NCBI RefSeq assembly: GCF_017654505.1
Contig: NC_054535.1
Location: forward strand, 44,467,164 to 44,531,163
Source of the DNA: Polyodon spathula
Taxonomy: Eukaryota; Chordata; Actinopteri; Acipenseriformes; Polyodontidae
Length of the DNA stretch: 64,000 nucleotides
Direction of reading: 5' to 3'
Part shown: positions 41,901 to 57,058 of the stretch, piece after piece
Numbering within the stretch: the first letter of the stretch is position 1
Layout of the letters: every line of letters starts with the position of its first letter
Position numbers and translations under genes: made by a program
The notes under the pieces: model-generated
The model's database searches: none
The model's input: the letters and a program-made list of their open reading frames with translations, nothing else
What the model was told of the DNA's origin: nothing

Positions 41901-44900
41901 GTTCATACAACCTCCTGGTGTTGATTGATAACCGACCAGTAGACTAGACATTCTGGATTATGGTTGCAATGTTTTTTTGTTTTTTTTTACCATTGATACC
42001 AGTGTCTGTGTACTGTCACCCCCTCCACTGCTGTTGAAAGAAAAGAAAAAGCCCTGATAACACAAAGCAGGCATGCATGTCTCCCTGCTGCTGCTGCTGT
42101 GCCTCAGTGCTTGACTTGTTAATCACTTCTACTGGCTTCAGTAATACAGTTGGTGTTACAGATTACTCATGTTCCCTTGAGTGGAATTACGTTCCCAAAG
42201 CATTAGTTTACAAATTTGTCCAGAAGTGTATCAGTCAGTGTTAGTATAATCTGTTTGCATGACTCGTTACCTAATAAAGATACATCTTTAATATGGACAT
42301 TATCATCATCAGTAATGTATGGGAGCGACTACAGCTGGTATGCATTGTTAATGTCAGTGAAATCATAAAAGTTTTTCATCAAAGTCTTTTGATGTGGTAA
42401 AAGTAAACTAATAAAAGTACCTTGCAAGTTTCCTAAAGATGTCTGTGCATGCTTGAAAGAACACAAATGCAGTTTCATTCCTTGCTGTTTTTTTTTTTCT
42501 GGATGGATGGATTCTTCCCAACACAGAGAAAAATGGGTGAAGTGGGTTTTCTACAGGTACTGTACATATAGTGAGTACATTGAAGATAAGTTTTAATTAG
42601 AATGTTGTTTTACTTTCAAATTACACTTTGCAAGATTGCCAGTACACAAGTGCCTTAGAACTTTTGTGCTTAATTATAGTGTATGTAGTCCTGTTGTGAA
42701 AGCCTGCTTTGATAGATGAATTCCAACATTGCTGTGTTAAATTGGCAACTGACTGTTTACACGGGTCACTACAAGTTTTATCAGTAGCCCAGGGTGGGAT
42801 TTCAAAGTATTCTTTTTTTTTTTTTTTTTGGTAGACATTTTGACTTTGTTATCAAATCATTACTATTCTTATGGATACGACAAAAAAAAAAAAAAAAAAA
42901 AAAAATGCAGTGAAGTCATGATGTCAAACAATGTAAGTTATTTGAAATCCTGGATCTCATCAGATTGGTGCTACTTGTCACAGTCAAAAAAAGTTTTGCC
43001 AGCAACAAAAAAACACACTATAAGGTAGGTATTCTGCTGTGATGTATGTTTCATTATTTACACTGTTTAAAACAAAGCGAAATGAAGGGTTTTCAGTGTG
43101 AAATAAGCACCATAGTTTAATTTATTTTTTTAATTTTTTTAACAGACTGGTATTCAGTTACACTATTGTTTAAAATTGATCTCCATCAGGTCATCAGAAC
43201 TGTAAATCTATACATGCGTCTTATGTTATTTCTCAACAACGTTTAAATATTTACAAAAGCTAACTATAGTTTAATTACCTGTTATGATAAGCCATCAGCA
43301 CCTGTATTAAATATTAAGTTTAAGTATGTCCCTTAACTAGGGCATTGACTGAAATGTTAAGCTGCTTTTGGGAAAACTAAGGGGGAAATTTAATTTAAGT
43401 TGTTTTATGCATCTGGCCACTGATAGTAAAACCTAATTTGGGTATGCATGCGAAAGGCATCCGAAGCTGATATTTTAGGAGTTATCAGGTTAAAATGCCA
43501 GCAGTTACAAACTGACCTCATAAATTCTTCTTTACAGCGATATATAGTATGTACAGGTATAGGTATTTAACATGGCTGTTACACCACAGCCAGGGTGCAG
43601 CTTTCGCTGAGCCTGTAAAACGCTTTTTTTTTTTTTTTTTTATTCTCACCACTGCTGGCAGCGAGTCCTCAGAGCCACTGGGTTGAAACAAAGATCCTTC
43701 ATTTAATTAGTGCTCAAACACTCTATAAACATTAAAGTGTGTTAATCCAGTCCCTGGATTAATCCAGTCCCATTAGATCTCCTTTCATTGTTTGTTTGCT
43801 TTCCACTGCCCACTTTATTAACTGTTAAAATTGCTTCAGGGAAAAAAAAAAAAACCTTATGTTCTGAAATTGGAAATCATTCGAAAGTCCAACAATGATC
43901 ACTGTGCCAATCAATCGTAATGTGGTCCCTTTTTTTAATCCATCCCTCCATGCAATAGTGGGAAATAAGTGGTGGCAAAAGGCCTGGTAAGTTTACATAC
44001 AATGCAATAATATTGACCATGTAAAGCTATTGTTAACTTGTTTTGATTTTGAAGATGTTTCTCTTGCATTAAAAACAGACAAGGTCTCTGATTTTCAATG
44101 AAGTGGGTTTTAAAAGAAAGGGCACAGGCTAGCTGTTTGTCCTCTGAAACCGGTTTAGTATTTAGAAACAGGAAGCCTCCTCTTCAAAGCCCAAGACTAG
44201 CATTTAGGGCCAGAGCTTCACCACAAGAGAATGGTCTTTCAGTTGTTAGCCTCAGCAGATATTGACACACAAAGCACCTTTTGAAAATGTAAACCTTACA
44301 TTGGATTAAGAATACTGGAGAAGACAGATTGGGTTTCAAAGAGCTGTTGCTGAGATGATAATGCATATTTGAATAACTTGAGAATCAGGGACCAGTGTTT
44401 AATTAGAGCCCCATGTTCTGCCTTCTGCTTGCCTCCCCAATTATCCATTATCCTTGTATATGTTTAATAAAAATAATATTCAGAAAAGTGTAAAATATGA
44501 AGTGTAAAACTTGTGAACTACAACACACAGTGGGGTGACAGTCCAATTTCTGTATTAACCATTAAAGGTCTGCTTATTTGGTTAACAGTTAAATATCCTA
44601 TATAAGATGAAAATTTCAGTGCTGGCCACCCATGATAATACCAGGTACTGACATTACGCTAATATGACTTTTGACTGAAATTGCTTGAGAACTAAGATTC
44701 ATACAACCTGAAGTGATTAGGGCATTACTCCTGGGAAATGTGTATGATTAATCATTATCTGAGATTCGGACAAATGGGTTTAAGAGTTGGGAAAGATTTA
44801 ATATGCACTGTTCACATTTTTTAAACCATTCCAGTTTTATTATAATCTGAGGTTAACGAGTGAAATTTGGTTTGTCAGTTACAAGTGACAATCATAGATC

Positions 44901-47900
44901 TGTGAGCCCCGAATAATTTACATTTTCTCATACTTGCTGCCTCCTGGCCTGTTGCTGTGAACTCAGATTTCAGTATTTTGGTTCAATTAACAAAACTGGT
45001 ATATTCTATCAGAAGAAACTGAATCAACAACATAACTGAATTCTAAATTGACAAATAATTATTATTGTAATATTAGACCCTCCTCTGAAAGAATTATATT
45101 ATACATGTAATACTGTCAGAATCACCTCACAAACCCCCACCAGTAATGTAATGACTTTGTATGATTTACACTTTCTCATACGTCTTAGTACTTCATTATC
45201 CTTATAAAACGCTCAAGTGAAAGGTAACAGGGGCGTCATTTACTATGGGGCTGCCGCAAAGAATTGTGATTGAAAGTGAAACCGTTACCTACCTAATGTT
45301 TTTTTTTTTTTTTTCTCACAGAAAGCAGAAGTGATGAAACGTTAGTCTGTTAACATTAAAATATGTCTGATTTCCGTTTCATTTCATATTAAATTAGAAG
45401 ATTATGTGATAAGAACAGCACAGCCGCGAGGCATTGTGGCAGCGGCAAGAAAGCATGCTCCCAGGAACGCAAATTGAAAAATTGCGCTACTGAGTCGACG
45501 CTTTTATAATGAGACCAGGTTGGTAAAACGATAAAAATACATAAATAAATATATAAATAAATACATAAATAAAGGTGTACCTCTATTTGTTTAATCTAGC
45601 AATCGTTACAGTATGTAACTGGAATGTTTAGCTACTTTATTGGGATATCACAAGCTAGATGCAGAGCAATTCGGTTAGCATTAAAGCCTTTACCCTCAAA
45701 AATGTAAGTTAAATTAAAACGACGACCGTAACATTGCATAATTTATTGCTGTAAAATGAGACTTAGTGGAACAACATTTTCTAGTTTGTTATAAACCAGT
45801 GCCGTGATTTTAATGTACATGCATTGCACATTTTGTATAATTTATTTTAAGAATAAGAATGACGTTGATAAGGCGCAGCACGCTATTTCGTTGTAAACTG
45901 GCAATTGCTGCCTGATTTTTTTCATTCATGATGCTATTTCAGTCAGAAAATGTTCAATGTTGACACAACTTTACCCCCGCCCCCCAAGATTTTGTTATGA
46001 AATGACCTCCCTGATACCTAATAATACTAAAAGTAACTTGTATGATCTAAAGTGGTCTGATATTATGGATAAAAAAATCAGTAAATGCGTGAGGTGTAAT
46101 GGGACAAATGCTTTATATGCATTAATAGTTTTTCAAGAGTTTCTCTTCAAATCTTAAACCTGTCAGCCTCTTTAGAAGGTAACCAGGCAGTTTTCTAAAC
46201 AGGAACATTTCGTCACCGTGTTTCTGATTTTATCCATCACTTATGTCAACAGGGGAGCGAGGATTTCCCGTCACTTGCTGCTGAGTCTCCCCTGCATTAC
46301 GTCTCTTTCTGTGATCGTGTGTTAGTCTGCAGCTGAATATCGGACTTTCTTGACAATGTGAAGATGTATTTGATTTCCGTGTGTGAAGGCAATGATAAAT
46401 GGGACTCGGTTATTCTTAACGGCCCCAGATGGTGAAGCTCTTCTTCGCCTCTTTGGGAGCTGTCATTGAGGCTTCTCTCCCCATAACACTCCTTAAGGAT
46501 CACCATCATTCAGACTGTTTATAGCTGCCTCTAATCTACACTTCTGGGAGGAGACGCAATGCATGGGTGACGTGTCTTTAAAAGAACCCGTAGCACATAT
46601 TTGCCCGGTTTGCTTTTGCAAATCTACAAATCTATAAGCAATTGCCGTTTCATAGTTCTACAAAATGTATCACCAGCATGGCTTTTGGTCAGTCTTATTT
46701 ACAGTGTGCTAAAATTATTTGTTTGAATTTGGAAGATTGTAATTAGTTGTGCTGTAATATTGTGTATTCGGTTTTTAAAAATCATTTTGTAACTTTGTAG
46801 TATCCAGTATTTGTGCTCTATATGCGTAACATTCCTGACTCGCTACAAAAATATTAGGAGGCGTGAAAATATGTTGATATTTCAGTTATATCGCATATAC
46901 ATATATAGCAACTATAGAGTCCTTGGAATCTTGGCAAACCTCTTGTTAGGCTATTAAAATGACACTGGTAAATTTGTATCGACTGACACTAAAATAAGTT
47001 TCCTGGGCCAGCAACTGTGAGACTAATTATAAGGATCGTTGCATTGTGGGGGTCTGGAAAAGTTCCAGTTTCGGTCAGCCCTCGACACAAACATCTAGGA
47101 CACACTTAAGCCAAGGGGACACTATACATGTTGCTAGAAAATGTAGAATGAAAGCTGTTGCCGATCTGATATGTATCTATAAAGGATAGTTTTTCGATAT
47201 AATCAAAAAGTGTATTGGTGTAATTATATATCCATATATATAGCTTATATATATATATAATATTATATATATATATATATTATTATGATTTGAACTAAGA
47301 TTCTTAAATATGTATAGAATAGGATTGTATTAGTAGCCTAATATTACCCTCATCATTTTTGTTCTGAATGTGTTATTTTTGGCTTGAATGTTATTCTGTT
47401 TTATTTTTGTAAATAAACATATAAATAAAACTAACTATAAATAGAGAGAAGTTAAAATGTGATTATTGTTATAGTTGTTTTTATTATATTATTTTGAACA
47501 GAATTCCTAATTATGCCAGGTGACGATTTTTTTCTTCTACAGTCAGACATCGGTAACTGTGTGTAACAATATTTGCAAGTTGGGTCTGCTGGACTGCAAT
47601 GTTCAAACGGCTTTAAACAAAAACGTACGACTCACTTTCTCTATTACTGTTAAATTGTATCAAATGAAAGCCTTTATTTGAGACAAAATGACCACTGAAA
47701 ACACAACTTGGGAACTTAAATGTAGCATACCGTTCAGCCTGGAAAAAAATTGATAAGAGTACGCTTCACAATATCCCACACTGGCTCCGCATTCATTGAC
47801 TCCGCCAGCGAAGAAGCTAATCAAAATACTTATTACATCACTTTCATTGGCTGATTTATTCTGACGTAATGTTGCGTCTACAAAATCAACAGTCTTTTGT

Positions 47901-50900
47901 TACTGTTGCCTGAAACTTGCAGCTTGCACGTCACTTTCCACAAAAAAGTATCCCTTTCTACAATTTTCTAGCAACATGTGGACTAGTGTCACTTCGGCTT
48001 TACATGATATACTGATGTTCTTAAAGTTCTTTAGCATACATTATACAACGTTTTGGAACATAACACATTTACATTTGTTCATTTGATATATGAGATATGG
48101 CTTAGCAACAATAATGACTTTTTTTTTTGTATGAAATGTTATATTGATTGTCAAAAGTTATAATTTACAGTTCTCTATATAAAACTTTTGTCATTACCTC
48201 AGGAAAATTCTTTCTTTACAAGGGCCACCCAGAATAGTGACTAGCCAATACTACTGTGTGATCAAGTGTTAACATTCAGCACAACAAAGAAGTTATGGAC
48301 ATCTGCTTCATAATGGCACAGCTGTCATTTGAAACTATATAAATGCAGGAATGAGGTCTTTTCAAACAGAAAGGAGCTCCAAATGTTCACAGTTTTTTTT
48401 CTGAGCTTAAACTGGTGACTACCAGATTAAAGTGAACTTAGAAGAATGCCTTTGCTAGACAACACCTGCCATTGACAATGCCAGAAACTCATTCATAAAA
48501 ATGTCATGGGAGGATTCTATAGGTCTGATCATTAAGTTAAAGTCTTTAGGGGGCAGAAGAATTTTTAACTATCAATGTTTTTGTTGCCACAAACTTGGAA
48601 AGTCTAAAATGATGATTATTCTCTACCTGCCAGTCTTGATTCACAGGAGTTAAAGAGTAAGTAGCGGGCTTCCGAAAAATATAGCGTTATACGTTCCCAC
48701 GTGTTGCTGCAACTGTTTAAATAATGTACCTGTAATTTTTCTTTTCATTGTTAACATCCTGACAAGAGATTAAAAAGCAATTTAAAAAAAAAAACATAAC
48801 AGGCGCGCTTGCTTTCCTTTTCTAAACCACATCATGGATCATTATTGCTGTGTTACCTGTTTGACAATGTGGTCAATAAACCTTATAATATTAAAAGAAC
48901 CAGAAGAAATATTAGTGGTTTACATACATATTATGCATTCTGCTGTTGCTTCGTGTAGGGACATTTGTTGAATATTGCATTTCAGCAAATATCATTTTTA
49001 AAAGTTTCTAACACCTTTAGTCCCAATTAGCATACAGCAAACTTTGTCTTTAGGTCTCCACGTAAAGCTGCATGTACTCTACAGCTGTTTAGTGGACTTA
49101 GTTACACATTGGGTATCGGGTCTCAGGAATGGATGAGGAAAACTTTTCATCAGCTTGTTTTTTATCAGTTGTAATCTAATGCTGGTTTCTAACACTTTTA
49201 AAAATGGTCTGCAAAGACTTAATAATAGAAAAGGGATGAGACAGCTTTAATGCATGCCTGCCATTCTATTAATCCCTTACATGAGAGGAAACATATGCTT
49301 CTGCTTTAAAAATTATATATTTGATTTAGCCTTGAAGGAGCTAGACATGACATACAAAAAAATCTAGGAGTTTATGTTGACTTAGAAATGTCTTCATCTA
49401 GACAATGTGGGGATGCTATAAAAAAGGCCAACAAAATGCTTGGATATATAGTGAAAAGTGTTGAATTTAAATCAAGTAAAGAAATGTAAAAACTTTACAA
49501 TGCATTAGTAAGACCTCATCTAGAATATTCTGTTCAGTTTTGGTCACCTCACTACAAAAGGGATATTGTTGCTCTTGAAAGAGTGTAACAAAGAGCAACC
49601 AAAATTATTCCTGGTTTAAAAGGGATGTCATATGCAGACAGGTTAAAAGAATTTAATCTATTCAGTCTTGAAAAAAGAAGATTATGTGGCAATCTGATTC
49701 AAGCATTCAAAATTCTAAAAAGTATTGACAATGCCGACCTAGGGGACTTTTTCGACCTGAAAAAAGTAACAATGACCAGGGGTCACAATTGGAGATTAGA
49801 TACAGATTAGATTCAGAACAGAAAATAAGAGGCACTTTTTTACACAGTAAATTGTGGGAGTCTGTAACCAATTCCCCAGTAATGTTGTTGAAGCCGACAC
49901 CCTGGGATCTTTCAAGAAGCTGCTTAATGAGATTCTGGGATCAATAAGCTACTAGCAACCAAACGAGCAAGATGGGCCGAATGGCCTCCTCTTGTTTGTA
50001 ACCTTTCTTATGTTCCTATGTCTAATACAGTGTGTACTAATATATAATATGTAAACATTTCATGTGCACTGATAGATAAGTAGGAATCTGGTACAATAAT
50101 CCACCTAAAATTAAAAGGATACAACTAGTTAAACCCAATTCCATGTGAACTAACCAGACGCTGGAATGGGAGATGCTGTTTGTCAATGCAATCATTCTTT
50201 GCTAATCCCCTTCTCACTGTTATAAAATGCTTGACATCTGTTGCAGACTGGTTCAAGGAATATTTCAGATTTGTCTGAACACCTTGTTATCTATCTTTAC
50301 TGATTAGAATACTAGTAACTTTGTTGGAGAAGGGCAGATGCTTGAAAAGTGTCATATGAATTGGAAGTGGTTGTCTGTACATCTGAACTACCTTTGACGT
50401 TGTTTAAAAAAAATGTAAATACGCTGATCACTAGCCTCTGCTTAACTTAGCTTTCTGTAAGTTTTACTTTACATTTTTGATTGAGCGTTTTGAAGATACG
50501 GTTCATTAAAATATATAAAATTCCCTTTTCGTTCTGAATATCTTCTGAGAAATTTGGGGCCAGATAAGTCAAGCAGCTCACAGGGTCTGCTTGTCTCCTG
50601 TTGCAGTTTATACACCAATAAAAAAAAAAAAGACTTTCAGATCATAATGGTGAAGGCCTTTCATAATGCAAACACACAGTTAACAATTATGACAACAATC
50701 AATTATTTAAGGAACCGCTATTTGGGAGTTAAGTTATTTAAGGGAAAACTACAAATTTAGAAGTAAAATGACATGGTTGCAAATAAATTCTGACCAGACT
50801 GGTAAGATTACAGATTAGTACACAGATTAGTAATCATTATTTTTCTTGTTGGTTCCCTTCTTCATGTGCTTCTTACGGAGTTAGGCAGACTAAGCCCATG

Positions 50901-52560
50901 GCCTCTATCTGCATTGAGGATTACTGGTGCAAAAACAAGTGACTTAGCCTGTCCCCTGATAGGCTTTATAAAGATCAAAGGGTGCCATGCTGTCAAAATG
51001 TAATAAAGACATTCAAACCTTTTACTGCAGAAATAATTAGCCTTTTTTTCTATAACATTAGAAGTGCTAGTTCCAGTTTCAAGTAATGAAGGCCAGGCAA
51101 TATCTTTTCTAGAGATTGTTAGAATTTTCCTAACCTGACCTAGCCTTGGTATACTAGTAATGTGTGGCCAGCATCTAAGCTAGAGGCTACATAAAGCATT
51201 AGCTTGTCAGTCAACACATGCATTGACAAGCACAGAAATGTTTTACCAATATTGCCATGGGTATCCTCTCAACCCAACCCATGACTTAAAAAAAAAAAAG
51301 TATGCATATTTCTATTTGATGACCTCTGATGGTTAACTTCAACTGTAGCTACCTTTTGAGTCTAAGGGGGTCTTAATATTGCAGCAACATTTCTCCAGGT
51401 CAAAGGTTTGACTGAGCTCCCCTAATAGCAGCTGGAGTGGTCTGGCACCTGTACCTTCTCACTACCTCCCTGTCCCAAACTCTGACTTGATTAGAACACC
51501 CTTCACAATTTAGTCATGTGGCCTCTCTGAGGAATTAAGGCATATTAGTCCAGCTGGGTAACCTTGCAACTTTCTTATTAAGACAGAAAGACCACCTAAA
51601 CTCTTTTGGCATGTGACCCATTCAGTCGAGGCTGGGATTCATGAAACCATGTCCAGAGGTGAAAAGGCAGACAAATTACTACATCCAGCAGCAACCCAAT
51701 CCTGCATGGGTGGTGGCGAAAATAATATGGCTACAGGAAATTAAAGCAACATACAGGGTGGCTGTATTAGCCCAGAAATCAATGCTGGTGTAATACTTCC
51801 TTTTATTTTATTATTTATTTATTTATTTATTTATATATATTTTTTATAGAAATTTAGTAGTTGCCATCTGATTTGTACCCTGTGTTTCTCCAAATTTGAA
51901 ATAGCCAATCTATTATTTAGGCTAAGCTCACCGCTACCACCCCCAGCGCTGACTCGGGAGCGGCGAAGATGAACACACGCTGTGCTCTGAAACGTGTGCT
52001 GTCAGCCGAAACACTTTTTTTTCACTCTGCAGGCTCGCTATGCAGCCACATCAGAGCTGCACCACCAGAGAACAACACAACTCTGGGCAGCTTACAGGCA
52101 AGCCTGCAGGCACCCGGCCATTTTAAGGGGTCAGTGGTGCGCGGTGAGTTGAGGATACCCTGGCCAACCTAACCCCTCCCCACCGGGGCGCCACTCGTCA
52201 ATTGTGCACCGCCCCTTGGGAGCTCTCGTCCACGGTTGGTAGTGCAATAGTCTGGACTCGAACCGGCAACCTCCAGGCAGAGCCCCTTTTGCCGTGTGCA
52301 CCACTTGGGATCAATACTTCTTTTTAAATACTTCCTTATTTGCATACAGTTTACTTGATCTTTGTAATTCAAAGTGATGGAAAACAGGTCACTGATTAAA
52401 TTACATCGAAATTACTGTAGGCTTAGATTCCATGATAGTGGCATAAATGCCTAACCCCTTCTCTGCTCAGTTTTGTAATATTTTGTTTAGTTTGTTGTAA
52501 AGTAGGGTAGCACGTACCCTTTAATATTTGTCACAGCTAAGACCCAAAGAGAATTAAGGG

Positions 52561-52624
<64 letters not shown>

Positions 52625-53517
52625 CTATATATATATAAACACACACTAATTCTACAAAAGTACAAAATGCTGGATTGTAGGCGAACATTCATAGAGAATA
52701 TAAAAGGGTTAGACATAGGATGATTGCTGTCATTACCAAGAAGTCAATATGGGCCAAAGTAAAGAGCTATCTTAAGACCTTAGGCAGAAAATCATTTATT
52801 GTCATAAAGCTGGAGAAGGATACAAGAAGATTTTCAAACATTTGAGTATCCCAATTTCAACTATATTTTCTATTATCAAGAAGTACATGACATGTGGTAA
52901 TGTCATAACGCTCACTCGATCTGGAAGAAAGAAAGTTACTTCACCAAGAACAAGTAGAAGAATTATAAGGAAGATTAATAACAATCTGAGATTGACTGCC
53001 AAAGATATTCAAAGTGAATTGGTTGCAAGTGAGACTGGGGTTTCCATTTCAACCACAGGTCGAGTATTGCATGGTGAAGGTCTCAATGGTCGCAGGCCAA
53101 GGAAAAAGCCACTCTTAGGAAAACGTCACAAGGAGAATCGCTTAAAGGTTGCAAAATGGCATTTGAATGATGTATGTGAGTTATGATCAAAGATTTTGTG
53201 GAGTGATGAAACAAAAATCAAAATCAAGCTATCTGGTTATACGTTTGGAGTCTGGTGAGGCGTACAAAGAAAAGAACACCATACCTACGGTCAAGCATGA
53301 AGGCGGTAATACCCTTATCCATAGCACCTCAAAAGCAAAAGCATTAATGTCTACATTAAATAATTGTAGACATCTATTTATTTGTATTTCCTTTCAACAT
53401 TCACAAAAGCAAAACTTTAGCAGCAAAAGATTTTTCCTATAATTATTTGTTTTAAGGACATTTTTTGAAATTATAAATTTCCATTGGGGTATGTAAGCTT
53501 TTGACTACAACTGTGTG

Positions 53518-53579
<62 letters not shown>

Positions 53580-55729
53580 CATCCCCTTAAGTTGAAAAAT
53601 TTTTTAATTTTCCCGAATTCAACTTTTTAAGTCTTAAAAGTATTCAAATCTGTCCGGAAACCCTCAGGTCCATGTCCCTGCTCTCTATTATACATTTCAT
53701 ATATATCAACGGACAATATTGAGTTTTGGTTCTTATTAATATCTTCCATGCTATTTCAGACTGTACTGATACAAAAAGCATTTTCTCCAGTCCAATAACT
53801 CACATTAATCACCTTTCGCATTGCAGCAGGGAACAAGCTGAAAAGCCAGCCATTCCGTCTGAACTGGGCTTGGATTTCCTTGGAGAGGGAATATTTCCTG
53901 GTGGACGAAGATTCCAAATTTCTGGAAGTGACCATAAAACGTAGGGGATACTTGGGAGAAACCTCATTTGTAGGTGAGTGTCTGCCTAGCTGTTTAAAAC
54001 TTAGGGCCTCTTACCTATTGAACTGTGTTTTGCAGTCCCATGCACTTACTAGTATGCTAAAATAATATGGCCCATGTTACCTTTAATGCCTCAACAAATA
54101 ACCTTCAGCATTCACAGTTAGCATTCACATGATACAGAGACAGTAAGAGTGAAGAGCTGCCACCTAATTCAGTTGTCATATTATAGAAGATTGATAGGGC
54201 TTTTTGCAGGCTGTCTGCTCTGGCTTTGTTTTTCACTAGGTATCAGAATAGCAACGGTTCTTTTTAAAAGCTACACCAGGCACAAAGGAATGCCCAAGTC
54301 CCATTCCATATGACCAAAGTACATCGATTTAGTGAGGAGATAATAATGCTCTATCCTCAAGATACCTCACAATAAAGCTGGAAAGTAAAAACAGCCTTTA
54401 ACTGACCCCAATAAAAACTGAACTGTCACAGTTATATACTGTTAAGCTGATAACTGACCCATTTTACTGGGGTCAGGTGAGAAACAATTTATATGTTTGA
54501 ATTTTTAGTGTCATCCAAACTTTGTGGAAAGACCCGATCTTACAGAAGAGGAAGGGATGCTCAGTTTTTACTTTAGACACTTTTTATTGTTGTGCTAAAG
54601 GTATTCAGATTGGTTCACACTTTGTTTCAGCATCTTGTTAATCAAATAATTTCATTAAAACTAAATGATAGCCTAACCTACAGAACAAAAGCTTCTTATC
54701 CTGAGCCAGGAATCCCTGTTGTCAAACCACCTAAGCACAAACTGACACACATTTCAACTGACGCTAATCTAAAACTTTAACAGCTTTAAATTAAAAAAGA
54801 ATCACTTGTGGTACGAAGCCCTCTGGAGTTTAATGCAAAACTTGTAAAACCACAATTAAAACAAAAGAATCAAAGCCAGAAGCGACTGTTCATTTTACAG
54901 CAGCCAGCTCTTCTCAAATTTTGTGATGCTGCTAAATATAATGTTGGCTAAACGCAGCAAGCTGCTATCTTGGATGGCAGACTGCAATTAAGAACCATAA
55001 ATTATTGTTGCAACACCATTCCTTCTAACTCCTAAGAGTGAAAGTAATGGTGTGTGGAACGTGAACACCCTGGCCGTCGTTGAATGCCTCAGCTTTCTCC
55101 AGAATGACTCAGAATTCTTAAGACACAGTACTGTCCATGAACTATGTATGATATGCCAATCAGGTTGTAAAGTAGACAGTATCTTCATTCTTCAGCTGAA
55201 CCACCCTTCTATAGCCTTCAACTATAATATGTTTAGAAGTAAATTTCATCTGGAGCAATGAAACATAAAAGGTGCATTCAGTAGTTTGAATGTGTCTATT
55301 ATTATTATATTATATTATTATTATTATTATTATTATTATACATAGTAAATTATAATGTTCCTATAAATCTTGGTGTTTTAATCTTTTTATACCCAGTGTT
55401 GGCGCGAGAGCCATATACAATAAGATTGGCTGTGTATAATAAAGTACAGGTAGAACTTTGAAGAAGAACCAAATCACATAAGTACTCTTAGAAAAACAAT
55501 CAGCAACAACATTTTTTTAAGAAATTACCGCAGCCACATCCCCTCCATGTTATGTTAGGCAGCATAGACTGGTGGCTGTCAGAAAGCAGATGATTGTGAG
55601 TGACAAGGAAATCATCCAACTCCACCTTCTAGAAATGCATGAGAGATACTCAAGCGAGTGCTGTTGTGATTTATATGTCACCAGAAACCCTTGATTGAGA
55701 ATTCCAACCTTATTATGCAGTTGGATGTA

Positions 55730-55796
<67 letters not shown>

Positions 55797-57026
55797 AAAG
55801 GTTTTTTATTTGCAGTATTTACTTTTTTTGTTGTTGTCTTCCTCATAAGGAATTGGAACCAAGGATGGGACGGCAGAGAAGGACAAAGATTTCAAGGGGA
55901 AGCCCCAGAAGCAGGTGCAGTTTAACCCGGGTCAGAGCATGGCCACGTGGCGTGTGAAGATCCTCACGGACAAGGAGTACGAGACCTCAGAGACCTTCCA
56001 GATCATCCTGTCTGACCCTGTCATGGGAGCACTGGAATTCCCTAATATCGCCACTGTTGAGATTGTGGATCCCGGGGATGGTGCGTGTGCCTCTCTGACA
56101 CATATAATAAGATATTCAGTTAAATGACATAGCAAAATACCATAACTGACTTATCTGCGTTCAAATAAAACTAAAATAATCCACATAGTTACACATTTAG
56201 TACATGCTAAACTATAGTCCATTCAGAGGTAGTCTCGTTAGTAATAGACTAGTATGATCATGCTGTGGTGAAGTGAATTTTGGGGCTTTCTGTGTCATCT
56301 TAAAATGAAGTATATGCGTATATTGTGAAGGTCAGAGTACTTGAACATAAGTCATCTAAATTGAGCCCAGGCGTTCACTCTCATTTTTCTATTAGTGGTA
56401 AACTTATAACTTTTGACAACAGACTCAAAATACATATTGCCAGTCCACAGAGATGTAGACTGCCCTGCCCATTGTGTGACTATTAATGGCTGTGTTGAAG
56501 TTATCGAGGCCTGAAGGATCACAGCTTTGCTCTTTATCCCAGCGCAGCGGTTGGTTTCTGAGCTAATTTTCTATGAAAAGTGCAGGGTCAACTGTTAACA
56601 CTCAAGGCATTTTCACAGAGTTGAATGAGCTCACTATTGCCAAATGTTACCATTTGGCACGTGCATTATAAGTTAATATGTTGTGTGTAGGGTGTCTCTT
56701 ATTATATGAGTTTGGGTGCGGACCACAAAGGGAAGCTGAGCGGTTCCGGCTGCTCAAACTGTGCGAAATGACGTCCCTGAATAATGCGTATAGGTGCTAT
56801 GTCGTGGGTGAGACAAAGTTGTTTTTTATTTAGAATTTCAGTAACAAATTCTTTGAAGAAAAAGTGAAGTTAATACAATGTCTCATTTTACAATAGGTAC
56901 CAGATCTGTGTGTTTTTCTGTTGTTTTTAGATTTTTGAACAATTGAATTAGATGTGGTGTTCTATGCACTTGATGACATCTGTACACATGTACTTGAATT
57001 TGGCAAATACTTCACTGTGACATTTA

Positions 57027-57058
<32 letters not shown>

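Larger units (their letters stand above)
34431..53826 (+). other. FREM2 intron 2 (19.4 kb)
   Basis: The largest intron in the window, bounded by GTAAGA and 'cattgcag'. It contains Tc1, LTR, LINE and SINE insertions listed separately, a GC-rich patch near 40.8-41.1 kb and a repeat-poor section from about 41.2 to 48.6 kb. Confidence 0.9.

Noticed and set aside
42811..42904. T run and A run 50 bp apart as a hairpin element
   Set aside because: Two homopolymers can pair by chance. There is no further similarity between the flanks.
52243..52312. A minus-strand tRNA gene
   Set aside because: Box A and box B are present, but the segment does not fold as a tRNA and continues into a SINE body with tail and target duplication.
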